Below are positions 1 through 8,315 of a stretch of 36,766 bases of DNA, piece after piece. A program made the translations under genes and the position numbers. Under the pieces are notes generated by a model. It did not search any database. It saw only the letters and a program-made list of their open reading frames with translations, and had not been told where the DNA came from. Source of the DNA: Xanthobacter autotrophicus. Lineage in GTDB: Bacteria > Pseudomonadota > Alphaproteobacteria > Rhizobiales > Xanthobacteraceae. The stretch spans positions 1-36,766 of the forward strand of contig NZ_JAIVFN010000035.1 of assembly GCF_030015065.1 (NCBI RefSeq). The letters are read 5' to 3'. Every line of letters starts with the position of its first letter. Position 1 is the stretch's first letter.

Positions 1-588
1 GGCTGGGAGGGGGACCTTGGGCGCTTGGTCCTGGTCCTCGCGGCCACTGGCGCGCGCTTCTCGCAGGTGGCGCGCATGACGGTGGCCGATGTCCAGTCCG
101 CGCAGCTCCGCCTGATGGTGCCAACCAGCCGGAAGGGAAAGGGCCAGAAGGTTGCCAAAATAGGGGTGCCCGTTGGCGAGGACGTAATTGGGGCTCTGAG
201 GCCGGCGGTGGCCGGCCGGGTGGGCAGCGCCACCTTGCTGGAGCGCTGGCGACACAAGCAGGTCACCCCGACCAAGTGGGAACGCGTCGGGCGCGGGCCG
301 TGGGGCTACAGCGCCGAATTCTCGGCTCCTTGGCGGGCAATTACGGCGCGGGCGGAATTGCCGGCCGGCGTGGTGCCATACGCGCTTCGACACTCGTCGA
401 TCGTTCGCGGGCTGCGCGAGATGCTCCCTGTTCGCCTGGTTGCGGCTCTGCACGACACATCGTCGGCGATGATCGAGGCTCACTACAGCGCGTTCATCGT
501 CAGCGCACTTGATGAGTTGGCGGCCAAGGCAGTGGTGCCGCTCACCACCGTGCCGGCGACTGTCAGCCCGATCAAGGCGGTGAGGTGA
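1..588 (+). CDS. Tyrosine recombinase (phage integrase), C-terminal part, cut by the window edge
   Basis: The reading frame is open from base 1, so the N-terminal and core-binding domains lie outside the window. About 195 residues of the catalytic domain remain. The first catalytic Arg lies in a TGARFSQV box and the second in YALRHSSIVR. A His follows in ALHDTSS, and the nucleophile Tyr is in AHYSAF, so the catalytic order of tyrosine recombinases is kept. The first His of the usual HxLRH box is Tyr here (PYALRH), a change I recall from other rhizobial integrases. It should integrate and excise the phage-like element on its right. The stop overlaps the next start by one base (TGATG), so the two are probably co-translated. 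The family is secure; the target site is not shown by this fragment. Confidence 0.9.
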   Translation, partial: GWEGDLGRLVLVLAATGARFSQVARMTVADVQSAQLRLMVPTSRKGKGQKVAKIGVPVGEDVIGALRPAVAGRVGSATLLERWRHKQVTPTKWERVGRGPWGYSAEFSAPWRAITARAELPAGVVPYALRHSSIVRGLREMLPVRLVAALHDTSSAMIEAHYSAFIVSALDELAAKAVVPLTTVPATVSPIKAVR

Positions 589-1250
589 TGGCGCGGCGCC
601 GACCAGCGAAGAAGGTGCCGGTGCCGCCGGCGGGGCGGGTCATGAACGCCATCGATCCGGCAGCACCAGTGGGTCGCTATGCGATCGACAACCTTGCCGC
701 CGGCTTGCTCGCAGCGGTCACGGACGATCCGGTGGGGCTCGCTCGTCGGATCGTGCAGCGCGCGGCCGTGCAGGCCTGGCATGAGGCGAGCCGGATCGTG
801 AGCGAGCCCGAGGTATACGAAGAGGCTCGCTCCATGATGGGGCGCCTCAAGATGATGGAGCGGGACTGCGCTGCAATGGAGCGCTCCGAAGCGTGGTTCG
901 CCTTCTACCCTAAAGCCGACGACGACGAGGATCCAATCTGGGGGCAGATGCGGGCAGCGGACGAAATCCGGCAGGCTGCGGCGACCTTCCGCGCCGCGAT
1001 CGCGAAGTTCAAGGACGAGAACTTCCTCGGGAACAAGCCGTCTATCGGGCGGGCCCGCCCCCTGGAACGAGCTTTCGCGTCGCGCTTCAGAACCGAATGG
1101 CGGGAGGCGACAGGCAAGCCGGCGCCCCGATCGAGAAGCGGTCCGGTGGTTGAATTCCTCTCTGCAGCGTGGGCCGACGTGGGCTTTCCGGAACTGCCCG
1201 CAGACGACGACACACTTGCGATCTACATGGGCCGGCGGGCTCACAACTGA
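588..1250 (+). CDS. Hypothetical protein downstream of integrase
   Basis: A 220-residue protein I do not recognise. The ATG at 588 overlaps the integrase stop (TGATG); a GTG at 585 is an in-frame alternative. The N-terminus is basic with Pro (ARRRPAKKVPVPP). The middle looks helical, with many Met, Arg and Glu residues (about 70 to 95). An acidic DDDED stretch near 110 is followed by another helical part and a basic C-terminal third. No Cys cluster, signal peptide or membrane segment is seen. Its coupling to the integrase suggests a role in mobility or maintenance of the element, such as an accessory recombination factor or replication-related protein, but this is inference from position only. 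Confidence 0.75.
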   Translation: MARRRPAKKVPVPPAGRVMNAIDPAAPVGRYAIDNLAAGLLAAVTDDPVGLARRIVQRAAVQAWHEASRIVSEPEVYEEARSMMGRLKMMERDCAAMERSEAWFAFYPKADDDEDPIWGQMRAADEIRQAAATFRAAIAKFKDENFLGNKPSIGRARPLERAFASRFRTEWREATGKPAPRSRSGPVVEFLSAAWADVGFPELPADDDTLAIYMGRRAHN

Positions 1251-1347
1251 CAAATCAGGCCGTCGATTTTTCTGAGCCTATTTTGATTTCGCACCTCGGC
1301 GATGCGCAGCAAGGATCGGCGCACATCCACTAAATGGAGGTGAGCAA

Positions 1348-1596
1348 ATGAACCAGCCCAGCACGGTGGCCATTGCGCCGCTGCTTGTCAGCCTTCCTGA
1401 TGCGGCAAGGGCCCTCGGTGTCGGACGAAGCACAATCTACGAACTGATGCGGGCCAAAAAGCTGGAGTCGGTGGCGGTCGGCCGCCGCCGCATGATCCCC
1501 GAGGCGGCGATCCGCGATTACGTCGACCGGCTGCGCGCGAGCCAGAAGGCGGCTCCGGTGACCACGCATGATGTCGACTTCGACTACGAAGATTGA
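1348..1596 (+). CDS. Helix-turn-helix protein, excisionase/AlpA type
   Basis: An 82-residue protein with one MerR/Xis-like HTH_17 domain at about residues 14 to 60. The signature is LPDAARALGVGRSTIYELM, then a wing with KLESVAVGRRRMIPEAAIRDYV. This layout is typical of excisionases and AlpA-type regulators of integrated elements, which bend DNA at att sites or activate the integrase or excision genes. A strong Shine-Dalgarno sequence (GGAGGTGA, 1336 to 1343) fixes the ATG at 1348. The C-terminal tail is acidic (DFDYED). It lies in the rightward early block, about 100 bp after the unknown gene, and may have its own promoter there. Whether it acts as excisionase or as transcription factor cannot be told from sequence. 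Confidence 0.85.
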   Translation: MNQPSTVAIAPLLVSLPDAARALGVGRSTIYELMRAKKLESVAVGRRRMIPEAAIRDYVDRLRASQKAAPVTTHDVDFDYED

Positions 1597-1643
1597 GTTT
1601 GGCGCCCGAGCATCCCGCTCGGGCCATTGAGAAAGGAACCACC

Positions 1644-2321
1644 ATGACAGCTTACATCGGCACGCCCCTTGCGATCACCGAACTGCAGACCAAAACAATC
1701 AACCAGATGTTCAGCGAGCACATCGGAACGCTTCCTGTCGAGGCCGCTATCCTGCTGTTCGGCGCCTATAAAAGCCTCGGGGAAAAAGCGGCCGCAGGAA
1801 AAATTGAGGTTGTTCGACACATCGACGGCATGGTCGAAGCTTTTCTTATGAAGGAGCACCAGTTCGACCACCGGCCGCTCTTTGATGCTTTGCGATTGGA
1901 CGGCGTTCCGCAGAGCAAAGCCCCCGACCTGGACGCCGTTTCCGACTTCCGGGAGGAGGCTCGCACTACGATGGCGGCGTTCCGGGAGGAGATCGCGGCC
2001 GCTGCCGGGACCCCCCCGCGCAGGAACACGGCCAGCCGAATTTCTGAACTGATGCGCATCATCGAGGACAACCGGGACATCGCCGACGGGCTTGATGACT
2101 TCCCCGACGAATCGATGGCCGCCAACGCGCGCATGACCGAGGCGGAGAAGGAGATGTTCAATCTCCCCGTGCGAACCGCCGAGGATGCTCAGGCCGTCGT
2201 GCGGCTATTCCGTCGCGAGTTCCTCGCGGACCGCGTGGGAGAGACGCTCGGCTGGGGCGAAGTCGGGATACTGAACCTTCTCGACAATCTCAGCGACTAT
2301 GTCCGCCAGCAGGAGCGGTGA
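1644..2321 (+). CDS. Hypothetical protein of the element's early block
   Basis: A 225-residue protein I do not recognise. The frame opens at a TTG at 1593 that overlaps the previous stop, but AAAGGAACC before the ATG at 1644 makes 1644 the better start. The protein is acidic and largely helical. Runs rich in Glu, Ala and Arg at about residues 90 to 120 and 140 to 170 could form coiled coils. There are no Cys clusters, signal peptide or membrane segments. It sits between two small HTH genes, so it probably belongs to the same early transcript and may have a regulatory or maintenance role, which is inference from context. Confidence 0.75.
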   Translation: MTAYIGTPLAITELQTKTINQMFSEHIGTLPVEAAILLFGAYKSLGEKAAAGKIEVVRHIDGMVEAFLMKEHQFDHRPLFDALRLDGVPQSKAPDLDAVSDFREEARTTMAAFREEIAAAAGTPPRRNTASRISELMRIIEDNRDIADGLDDFPDESMAANARMTEAEKEMFNLPVRTAEDAQAVVRLFRREFLADRVGETLGWGEVGILNLLDNLSDYVRQQER

Positions 2322-2325
2322 ACCA

Positions 2326-2547
2326 ATGCCGGGCGCGCGCAATGCTGGCGCGTTCGACCTGGTCGGCGCAGCCGCAATCGCGGCGTTCCTTGGCCGGTCT
2401 GCGTGGAAGGTGCGTGACCTGCACCGCCAGGGTTTCCTCCCGGCCGTCCGCCTGGGCAAGAACGGGCCGCTCATGGCCCGGTCATCCACACTGCTGAGGT
2501 GGATCGAAGAAGACGAGAAGAAGGCCAGCGCAGGCACGGCGCCCTGA
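2326..2547 (+). CDS. Small helix-turn-helix DNA-binding protein
   Basis: A 73-residue protein with a winged-HTH/excisionase-like core: GAAAIAAFLGRSAWKVRDL, then a wing with FLPAVRLGKNGPLMARSS and a final helix LLRWIEEDEKK. I chose the ATG at 2326 because AGGAG (2311 to 2315) precedes it by 10 bases; an ATG at 2299 would overlap the upstream gene by 23 bases. This is the second small HTH protein of the block. With the AlpA-like protein it could form a switch controlling excision or the opposing structural operon. Its stop codon lies in the loop of a GC-rich hairpin (2538 to 2554). The fold is recognised with fair confidence; the target is unknown. Confidence 0.75.
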   Translation: MPGARNAGAFDLVGAAAIAAFLGRSAWKVRDLHRQGFLPAVRLGKNGPLMARSSTLLRWIEEDEKKASAGTAP

Positions 2548-2554
2548 GGGCGCC
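2538..2554. terminator. GC-rich hairpin between convergent operons
   Basis: GGCGCCC, loop TGA, GGGCGCC: a perfect 7-bp stem whose loop is the stop codon of the upstream gene. It lies between the rightward early block and the end of the leftward structural operon (2603). No T-run follows, so it is a weak intrinsic terminator at best; it may also limit read-through from either side. Confidence 0.4.
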
Positions 2555-2602
2555 AACTCGGGAAAAGGAGCGGCAATCGTGCCGTCCGTCCCATTTTTCC
2601 TA

Positions 2603-3172
2603 TCAAGGAACAGGGTCACAAATGAATCTTGCTCCGCGGCGTGCCAGGTACGCTCGCTGGTTGCATGGGTTCGAGCAATACAGCGTCTTCAAATTTCGGT
2701 CGTCGGAGATACTGCAGCCACAAAAGGCGCAGGTCCGACCTTCCCTCTGCTCGGCGATGCGTGCCAGACGCCGGGCCTCATTCTCCGCTGCGCAGCACTC
2801 TGCCGAGCAATACATGGCACTCGCTGCCCGATCGGTTCCGATCGCCCCGCCGCAGTGCGCGCAGGGGCGAACCGTCCGAGCCTCGCGGCGTTTGCTCCTC
2901 CGCCGGGCTGCGATCTCCCGCGCCTTGGACCTGCGCTGGCACGCTTCCGAACAGAAACCGCTTCCGGCCTTGCGGTTCACGGCGATTGGCCCACCGCACT
3001 GCGCGCAGTTCCGCTCCCCCCGCATCTCGTATCGGCCGCGCTTCTCCAAGTCGTTATAATCACGCTTGTAGCAAGCCCTGGAGCAGAAGCGTCGCCGTGC
3101 GTGGCGATCATCGGGTAGAGGCGCGCCGCACCCCTCGCAGACGTCGCCTTGAAGATCATCAATCGAGACCAT
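2603..3172 (-). CDS. Protein with four tandem Cys4 zinc ribbons
   Basis: A 189-residue protein made almost wholly of four evenly spaced modules of the form CX2CG...C(S)X3C. The Cys sets are 12/15/30/34, 56/59/74/78, 104/107/122/126 and 148/151/166/170, each CX2CX14CX3C, at 44 to 48 residue intervals. The linkers are short, very basic and helical (for example RRSKAREIAARRRSKRR). Each module should bind one zinc ion, and the basic linkers suggest nucleic-acid binding. The start at 3172 overlaps the upstream gene by 14 bp, so the two are translationally coupled. It is the last gene of the leftward structural operon, where tail-tip genes would be expected. I know no named family with this architecture; the function is open. 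Confidence 0.85.
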   Translation of the reverse strand: MVSIDDLQGDVCEGCGAPLPDDRHARRRFCSRACYKRDYNDLEKRGRYEMRGERNCAQCGGPIAVNRKAGSGFCSEACQRRSKAREIAARRRSKRREARTVRPCAHCGGAIGTDRAASAMYCSAECCAAENEARRLARIAEQREGRTCAFCGCSISDDRNLKTLYCSNPCNQRAYLARRGARFICDPVP

Positions 3173-3683
3173 CGATCACCTCGCGGAGGCCCGCTTCTTC
3201 ACGCTTTGCAGAGTAGTAGTAAAGTCGTCCTCTGTAGTTTGTGCTGCATGTCGAGCTACAGTACTTTGTGTGCTCTTCCGGGAGCCTAGCTCCGCAGTTC
3301 ACGCATGTCACCCGCTCGAACACCGCAACTCCATCCTGCGTCCACTCAGGCTGACCCTGCTTCCACGTAGGCCGAACCGCGCCGATACGGTTCAAAGCTG
3401 CCAACACCACGTCCACGGCCGCCCTGTCCGCACTCCCCCATTCCCAACCTTTGAGGCAAAGCATGGAACGAATCCCCGCACGCATGACGCCCTCGAAGGC
3501 GAAGGGCGTCGGTTCGGCCCGGCGCAGGATCGGCGCCACGATGTCGATGAAGCGCGAACGGGCGCCAGCCTTCAGCTTCTGGCCGCGCTTCTCTTTCGGT
3601 CGCCGAGCCTCTTGCTCCCGCGCGTACCGGCTCCATTGGTCCGTTCGCAGGAGCCAGATTTCCTTGGAGCTGAGGTGGCGCAC
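3159..3683 (-). CDS. Hypothetical protein with C-terminal Cys4 zinc ribbon
   Basis: A 174-residue protein starting with GTG, 4 bp after the tape-measure stop. Residues 1 to 45 are strongly basic and helical (RYAREQEARRPKEKRGQKLK). The middle (45 to 120) contains Trp-rich stretches such as GWEWGS and WKQGQPEW. A zinc ribbon follows at 127/130/142/146 (CX2CX11CX3C, ending YCSSTC). This ribbon closely resembles the four modules of the next gene, so the pair probably arose from one family. Coupling by overlap implies joint production. Host-takeover, DNA-binding or late-regulatory roles are all possible; nothing visible decides between them. Confidence 0.8.
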   Translation of the reverse strand: MRHLSSKEIWLLRTDQWSRYAREQEARRPKEKRGQKLKAGARSRFIDIVAPILRRAEPTPFAFEGVMRAGIRSMLCLKGWEWGSADRAAVDVVLAALNRIGAVRPTWKQGQPEWTQDGVAVFERVTCVNCGARLPEEHTKYCSSTCSTNYRGRLYYYSAKREEAGLREVIDGLD

Positions 3684-3687
3684 CAGC

Positions 3688-6054
3688 TCATACCCCCCGC
3701 ATCGGGTTCAGCGCGAAGCGGCCTTGGATGCCGCGCGCCAACGGCCCCATTTCCTTCATGTCCTTCAGGAGTTCGGCCTTCACCACCCGCATCAGGTCCA
3801 CGCTGCTCCGCCTGAGCACACGCTCGATTTCGTCGGTGTTACCCGTCGCGCCGCTGCCGGACGTGGTGATGTTGTAGGTAGGGGCGACGCTGACGTTGTT
3901 CGTCCGTGGCGCGAACACGCTGTTGCCGGCGATGCGGGAGGTGTCCGGCATGCGCATGTCAACCGGGATGCGCCGGCCGTCCGGCAAGGGCACCGCAGCT
4001 TCCGGGCCGGCCTCGCCGAAGATCGCGGCCTTGCGCGACACCCCGCCGCTCGCGAAGCGCTTCAGCTGGCGCGGCCCCTGCGGAGTCATCACGCCGCCGT
4101 CCGCGAAGCCGAAGGCGCCGCCCACGCTCTTCACGATCGTGCCGATGGCACCCCCGCCGCCGTTTCCGAAGGGCCCCTCGCCGAGGAGAACGGACTTCAG
4201 GAGGAGGTCGGCCAGGAGCTTCAGGCTGTCCTTGAGCGCGTCGTTCCAGGTCTTCGTGCCGTCCACCAGCCCCATGATGGAGCTGGTGGCGAGGGTCCCG
4301 AGTTCGCTCTGAAGCTCCCGCAGGCGTTCCTGCGAGGCCCGCGTCTTTTCCATGGCGGCGGTCACGTCGCCGTAGCGCGCGGCGAGCTGCTGGAGCTGCG
4401 CCACCTGTTCCGGCGAGAGCTTGAGGTTGTGTTCCTGCGCCGTCGCCAGGGCCTGTTGCATGAACTTGTATTCGGCCGCCGCCTGCGTCGTCATGCCGAG
4501 GGCGGTGCGTTCCACCTCCAGGTCGCGCACCCGCTGTGCCGACGCCGTCGCCAGGTCCTTGTAGCCGTAAGTTGCCGCGCTGATCGACGCATCGGGGGCC
4601 GCCGGCGGGGCCGATGTCGGCGCGCCGCTCACCCTCCCCTTCAGTTCATCGAGGCGCTGCTGCGCCAGCTCCACCGTCTTGATGTACCCTTCCAGCGCGG
4701 CCGTCATTTCCGCCGTGTTGGCGGTGGGCATCTTGGCGCCGTACTTGCCGGCCCAGCCGCCCACCTTCTGGTTCGCGGCGACGGCCCGCGCGTATTCCAG
4801 CTCTGCCCTGGCATCGGCGAGCGCCTTCTCGGCATTCTCGACGTGCTGGTCGCCCAGCGCCTTCAGAGCCGCCTCGGCGCCGGGCACGCGCGCCTTCACC
4901 TCGGAGATAGCCTTGTCGAGGCTCGACATGGCCTCCTTGTGGGCGTCGGCCGCGACCTTCGCATGGTCCTGCCGAAGGGCGAGCGCGGCGATGGTGCCCA
5001 CGATGGCCATGATTGCGACGCCCCAAGGCCCGCCTGCCAGGCGCAGCGCCGCCGCGAGGCCGGCGGTTGCGAGCGCCGCCGCGCGCGAGCCCGCCGCCAC
5101 AGTCAGGATGGTGGCGTTCAACGCCGTCATCTGGACGCCCGTCGCCACGGCCGCCGTTGCCGCCGCGCCGAGGGATGCGACAAGCGGCCCGAGCACCACG
5201 CCCGCGCCTACCGCGCCGAACGCCGCGGCGATGCCGAGAAGCTCCGCCTTGTAGTCCTCCAGCGCCCTGGCGCCCTCCAGCACCCCCGACTTGAGCGCCA
5301 CCTCGATCCGCAGGGCGAGCTTGTCGAACTCCTGCGCCACCTTCTTGGCCTCTGCGGCGAGGTCGTCCGAGAGGATGACGCCGAGGGCGCGGGCCTCCTC
5401 ACGGGCCCGGCTGATAGCCCCTTCCCCCTGTTCCATCAGGCGCACGAATTGCTCGCCGCCGGTGCCGCCGAAGATCTCATCAGCAATGCGGATCTGGCCC
5501 GCCTTGCTGAAGCCCTTCATCTTGTCGATGATCTCCTCGAACAGGGCGGCGGGATCGGCGAGCTTCTTCTTCAGGTCGGCGGCGGTGTAGCCCAGCCGCT
5601 TGAAGGCCTCCACGCTGGAGCCGGCGCCGGTGCGAATGAATTCGTCGGCGCGGAGCTGCATCTCCTTCAGGCCGTCGGTGAGGGCATCCACGCCGATGCG
5701 GGCTTGCCCGGTGGCGTACTTCAGCTCCTGGAAGGGCTCGAAGGCGACACCGGCCTTCTGCGCCTCCGCAGCGAGGTCCGCCACGGAGGTGGCCGCGCTC
5801 CTCAGCGTGGTGATGATGCCGGCGAGGCCGCCGCCGGCGATGATGCCGGCGCCGCCGAGGGTGCTGAAAACCGACGTGATGGATGCGCCGGCGCCGGAGA
5901 ACGCAGCCTTCAGGTTTGCAGCGGAAGCCTCCGCCCGCTTATCGATGGCGGTGAACTTGGCGTTGGCCGTCTTCTGCGCCCGCTCGAAATTCTTCTCGAA
6001 GTCGCGGACGCGCGCCTCGAGGGCGACGACAAGGCGTTCGTCTTCTCCAGCCAT
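3688..6054 (-). CDS. Phage tail tape measure protein
   Basis: A 788-residue protein that sets tail length and leads DNA ejection in long-tailed phages. Residues 1 to 60 form a charged helical region (VALEARVRDFEKNFERAQ). Long Ala/Gly-rich hydrophobic helices follow at about 60 to 100 and 270 to 360, then coiled-coil segments (about 375 to 460, 530 to 600). The C-terminal part has the lambda-type tail-tape signature FADGGVMTPQGP, FASGGV and FGEAGPEAAVPL. I placed the start at 6054, where ATG overlaps the terminase stop (ATGTGATGG); an in-frame start at 6081 would lie deeper inside terL. At about 788 residues it predicts a tail of roughly 120 nm by the usual 1.5 Å per residue rule. It sits unusually next to terL, away from the tail-tube genes. 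Confidence 0.93.
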   Translation of the reverse strand: MAGEDERLVVALEARVRDFEKNFERAQKTANAKFTAIDKRAEASAANLKAAFSGAGASITSVFSTLGGAGIIAGGGLAGIITTLRSAATSVADLAAEAQKAGVAFEPFQELKYATGQARIGVDALTDGLKEMQLRADEFIRTGAGSSVEAFKRLGYTAADLKKKLADPAALFEEIIDKMKGFSKAGQIRIADEIFGGTGGEQFVRLMEQGEGAISRAREEARALGVILSDDLAAEAKKVAQEFDKLALRIEVALKSGVLEGARALEDYKAELLGIAAAFGAVGAGVVLGPLVASLGAAATAAVATGVQMTALNATILTVAAGSRAAALATAGLAAALRLAGGPWGVAIMAIVGTIAALALRQDHAKVAADAHKEAMSSLDKAISEVKARVPGAEAALKALGDQHVENAEKALADARAELEYARAVAANQKVGGWAGKYGAKMPTANTAEMTAALEGYIKTVELAQQRLDELKGRVSGAPTSAPPAAPDASISAATYGYKDLATASAQRVRDLEVERTALGMTTQAAAEYKFMQQALATAQEHNLKLSPEQVAQLQQLAARYGDVTAAMEKTRASQERLRELQSELGTLATSSIMGLVDGTKTWNDALKDSLKLLADLLLKSVLLGEGPFGNGGGGAIGTIVKSVGGAFGFADGGVMTPQGPRQLKRFASGGVSRKAAIFGEAGPEAAVPLPDGRRIPVDMRMPDTSRIAGNSVFAPRTNNVSVAPTYNITTSGSGATGNTDEIERVLRRSSVDLMRVVKAELLKDMKEMGPLARGIQGRFALNPMRGV

Positions 6055-7652
6055 CACATCACCATGAGTTCGGGCGACCACTCGTCGCTCTCGTAGATTG
6101 ATGTCGCTTCACCAGCAGCCGCGCGTGAGATCGCCATCCAGGTGGCGAAGGCGCCGTCGATCCGGTCGCGGCTCTTGCCCTTGTGCATGGTGCGGTTGCC
6201 GGCCGGGTCGGTTTGGATCGCCACGTTCTCGAAGCACCAGCGCAGCACGGGATGTCCGCCATGCCGGAAGCGTTGCGAGACGATGGCCCGCTCAAGCTCG
6301 TTGAGGGCCGGCGACTGCGTCACCCAGCCGAGCTGCAGGATGGCCACGGGCAGGCCATCGTCGTTCAGCGGCCCCATGACGGGCTGGGCATAGGCCTTGT
6401 CGAAGGCAATCTCCTGCACCCGGAAGCGCCCGCAAAGCTCGCGGATCCGTGCTTCCACTGCCCGGTAATCGACAACATTACCGGGCGTCGGGGTGATGAA
6501 GCCGTCATCCGCCCACTGCGGATAGGGCACCCCGTCGCGATCGGCGCGGGCCCGGAGATTGTCGGCGGGGCAGAAGAAGAATGGATGGACGATGTACCCG
6601 CCATCCCCGTCGCGCCAGCACGCCACCACGGAGGTGAGGTCGGTGGTGGTGGACATGTCGACGCCCAGCCAGCACGGTTCGCCCTCCAACGCATCGAGGT
6701 CCACGGGCGCGGCACCTTCGTCGTACACGCCCATGTCGACGAACGGGTCGGCGGAGTGGTCCAGCCAGATATTGAGGTTGAGCTGGCGGAATGCCTCGCG
6801 GTCACCTGGCCGGCGCTCGCCCTCGCGGGCGAGCTGGCGCAGCCCTTCGATGTCCGGATATCCATGGGCGAGGCCGGGGTTCACCCGGTGCCAAACGGCC
6901 TCGTCGCGCCAGTCTTCATCCTTCCCCGCCTCGAAGAGGATCGGCAGAATGGACGGATCGACCACCTCGCCACGAGCCACCTTCCGGGCATCTTCCACGA
7001 TGTCGTGGGCGATGTTCTCTTGCCCCCGGCCGGCGGTTGTGGCGACAACCAGGAGCGAGCCCGGCGTCTTCACGAGGCCCGAGCGCAGCACGTCCCACAG
7101 GTCGCGCTTCTTCCAGGCGTGCAGTTCGTCGGCGAGCACGAACACCGGCGTGCGCCCGTGCTGTGTGCCGGCGTCGCAAGAGATGGCCTCGTAGAATGAG
7201 CCATGGCGCGTGGACGTGATGCGGTTTTTCGAGTCGACGACGTCGCTCACCTTCATCAACCGAGGGTCGGACCGGATGATGCCAGTGGCCTCGGCAAAGC
7301 CCAGTCGGGCCTGCTTGCGATCCGCCGCCGCGCTGATCACCTCGCCGCCCGGCACACGCTCCGCGCCGATGGTGTGGAGCAAGGCGAGCGCCGCGGAGAG
7401 TGAGGTTTTCCGGTTTCCGCGCGGGAGAAGGAGCACCACCGTCTTGACGATGCGCGTGCCGTCCTCATGCCGCGGCCCGTAGATCCGGCGCACGATGCGC
7501 TCTTGCCACGGATTGATCTGGAACGCCTGCCCCTTCGCCGGGCTTTTCGGATGCTTCAGGGCGCGCAGGAATTTCACCGCCCGCTCGCCACAGCCAAGCG
7601 GGTCCGGGATCGCGGAGCCGTCAAAGACCCAGGTCGGAAATGTTGTCGTCAT
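6054..7652 (-). CDS. terL: Terminase large subunit (HK97 type)
   Basis: A 532-residue DNA-packaging motor. The ATPase half has a Walker A-like loop PRGNRKT (residues 77 to 83) and a Walker B region FVLADELH. The nuclease half has GVDMSTTTDLTS, the FDKAY segment and a DRIDGAFA motif, which supply the acidic metal ligands of the RNase H fold. The ATG at 7652 is preferred because GGGAGG stands six bases upstream; an ATG at 7658 abuts that sequence. The 5' end overlaps terS by 32 bp, so the two subunits are coupled. It cleaves concatemeric DNA and pumps it into the prohead through the portal. All expected catalytic motifs are present, so the protein looks functional. Confidence 0.96.
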   Translation of the reverse strand: MTTTFPTWVFDGSAIPDPLGCGERAVKFLRALKHPKSPAKGQAFQINPWQERIVRRIYGPRHEDGTRIVKTVVLLLPRGNRKTSLSAALALLHTIGAERVPGGEVISAAADRKQARLGFAEATGIIRSDPRLMKVSDVVDSKNRITSTRHGSFYEAISCDAGTQHGRTPVFVLADELHAWKKRDLWDVLRSGLVKTPGSLLVVATTAGRGQENIAHDIVEDARKVARGEVVDPSILPILFEAGKDEDWRDEAVWHRVNPGLAHGYPDIEGLRQLAREGERRPGDREAFRQLNLNIWLDHSADPFVDMGVYDEGAAPVDLDALEGEPCWLGVDMSTTTDLTSVVACWRDGDGGYIVHPFFFCPADNLRARADRDGVPYPQWADDGFITPTPGNVVDYRAVEARIRELCGRFRVQEIAFDKAYAQPVMGPLNDDGLPVAILQLGWVTQSPALNELERAIVSQRFRHGGHPVLRWCFENVAIQTDPAGNRTMHKGKSRDRIDGAFATWMAISRAAAGEATSIYESDEWSPELMVM

Positions 7653-7998
7653 CACCATCCTCCCGGATCGTCGGCCGCGAGCGGCTCACGGGCGTGAGAC
7701 CCAGCTCGGCGGCGTGCTGGCGCGCCGTCGCCATGACGTGGATCTGGAGCCGGGCGAGCTGCACATCGATGCCGCCAATCTCCTGAATGCGCCGCTCGAT
7801 CTGGCGTACGCGCCCGGTGGCAACGCAGTAATTCTCAAGGGTGCCAAAGTCCGCGGCCGTGAGGATCCGGCGCTTCGTCAGGCCGGGCATGACCCGGCGC
7901 CATTCCGCCTTCGCCTCGCGGGGCAACCAGGACGGCGCGGGGGGTGCCCGTGTCACGGCATCGTTGTTCACCACCAGGCGCGGCTTCGTCCCCCTCAT
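7621..7998 (-). CDS. terS: Terminase small subunit, P27 family
   Basis: A 125-residue DNA-recognition subunit of the packaging terminase. Features typical of the P27 family are the early PSWLPREAKAEWRRVMPGL and AADFGTLENYCVATGR segments followed by a long helix, and a basic then acidic tail (EDGDDDN). The frame stays open far upstream, but that part reads through the head-closure gene in another frame, so ATG 7998 is the start. It overlaps the head-closure stop as ATGA. Its position just upstream of terL, in overlap, is usual. Its placement after the neck genes is not. Confidence 0.88.
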   Translation of the reverse strand: MRGTKPRLVVNNDAVTRAPPAPSWLPREAKAEWRRVMPGLTKRRILTAADFGTLENYCVATGRVRQIERRIQEIGGIDVQLARLQIHVMATARQHAAELGLTPVSRSRPTIREDGDDDNISDLGL

Positions 7999-8315
7999 TG
8001 CGCGTTCCTCGCCACGGTGCGGATCTCCAGCCCCCTCCGGCGGCCCAGCTCCTTCACCTCCTTGATGTCGTGTGCGATGCCCTCGAAGAGCACGCGGTCG
8101 CGCACTGTCACGCCGGCGAGGAAGCGGGTGCGAAAGATCACCGCCGCTTCGCCCTGGAGGCCGGCCCCCTGCAGGAACTCGGTGGTGCTCGCCTGGATCA
8201 GCGCCGCCCGCAGCGTCGCGACGTCCACCCACGTGGTGGAGACCTCGCCGAAGTCGTCCCGCGCCTCGGTGGCGCGCTGGATCGTGATGATGCGATCGAG
8301 CGAGCCCGCCCTCAT
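7995..8315 (-). CDS. Phage head closure / head-tail adaptor protein
   Basis: A 106-residue neck protein of the SPP1 gp16/HK97 head-closure family. Evidence is the N-terminal pattern MRAGSLDRIITIQRATEARDD, the central TWVDVATLRAALI, and the beta-rich end with FRTRFLAGVTVRDRVLFEG. Such proteins plug the connector ring once DNA is packaged and receive the tail. ATG 8315 overlaps the upstream stop (ATGA), and its own stop overlaps terS in the same way, so four genes are chained by overlaps. Confidence in the family is high. Confidence 0.87.
   Translation of the reverse strand: MRAGSLDRIITIQRATEARDDFGEVSTTWVDVATLRAALIQASTTEFLQGAGLQGEAAVIFRTRFLAGVTVRDRVLFEGIAHDIKEVKELGRRRGLEIRTVARNAQ

Noticed and set aside
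1265-1274. Ten-base match GATTTTTCTG shared with 15313 to 15322 beside tRNA-Glu, as possible att repeat
   Set aside because: Only ten low-complexity bases match and the site lies inside the element, after the integrase gene; chance is a sufficient explanation.
3451-6096. An 881-codon plus-strand frame opposite the tape-measure gene
   Set aside because: It is a GC-driven shadow; the minus-strand product has clear tape-measure features and fits the operon, while the shadow has His/Arg/Gly-rich text without domains.
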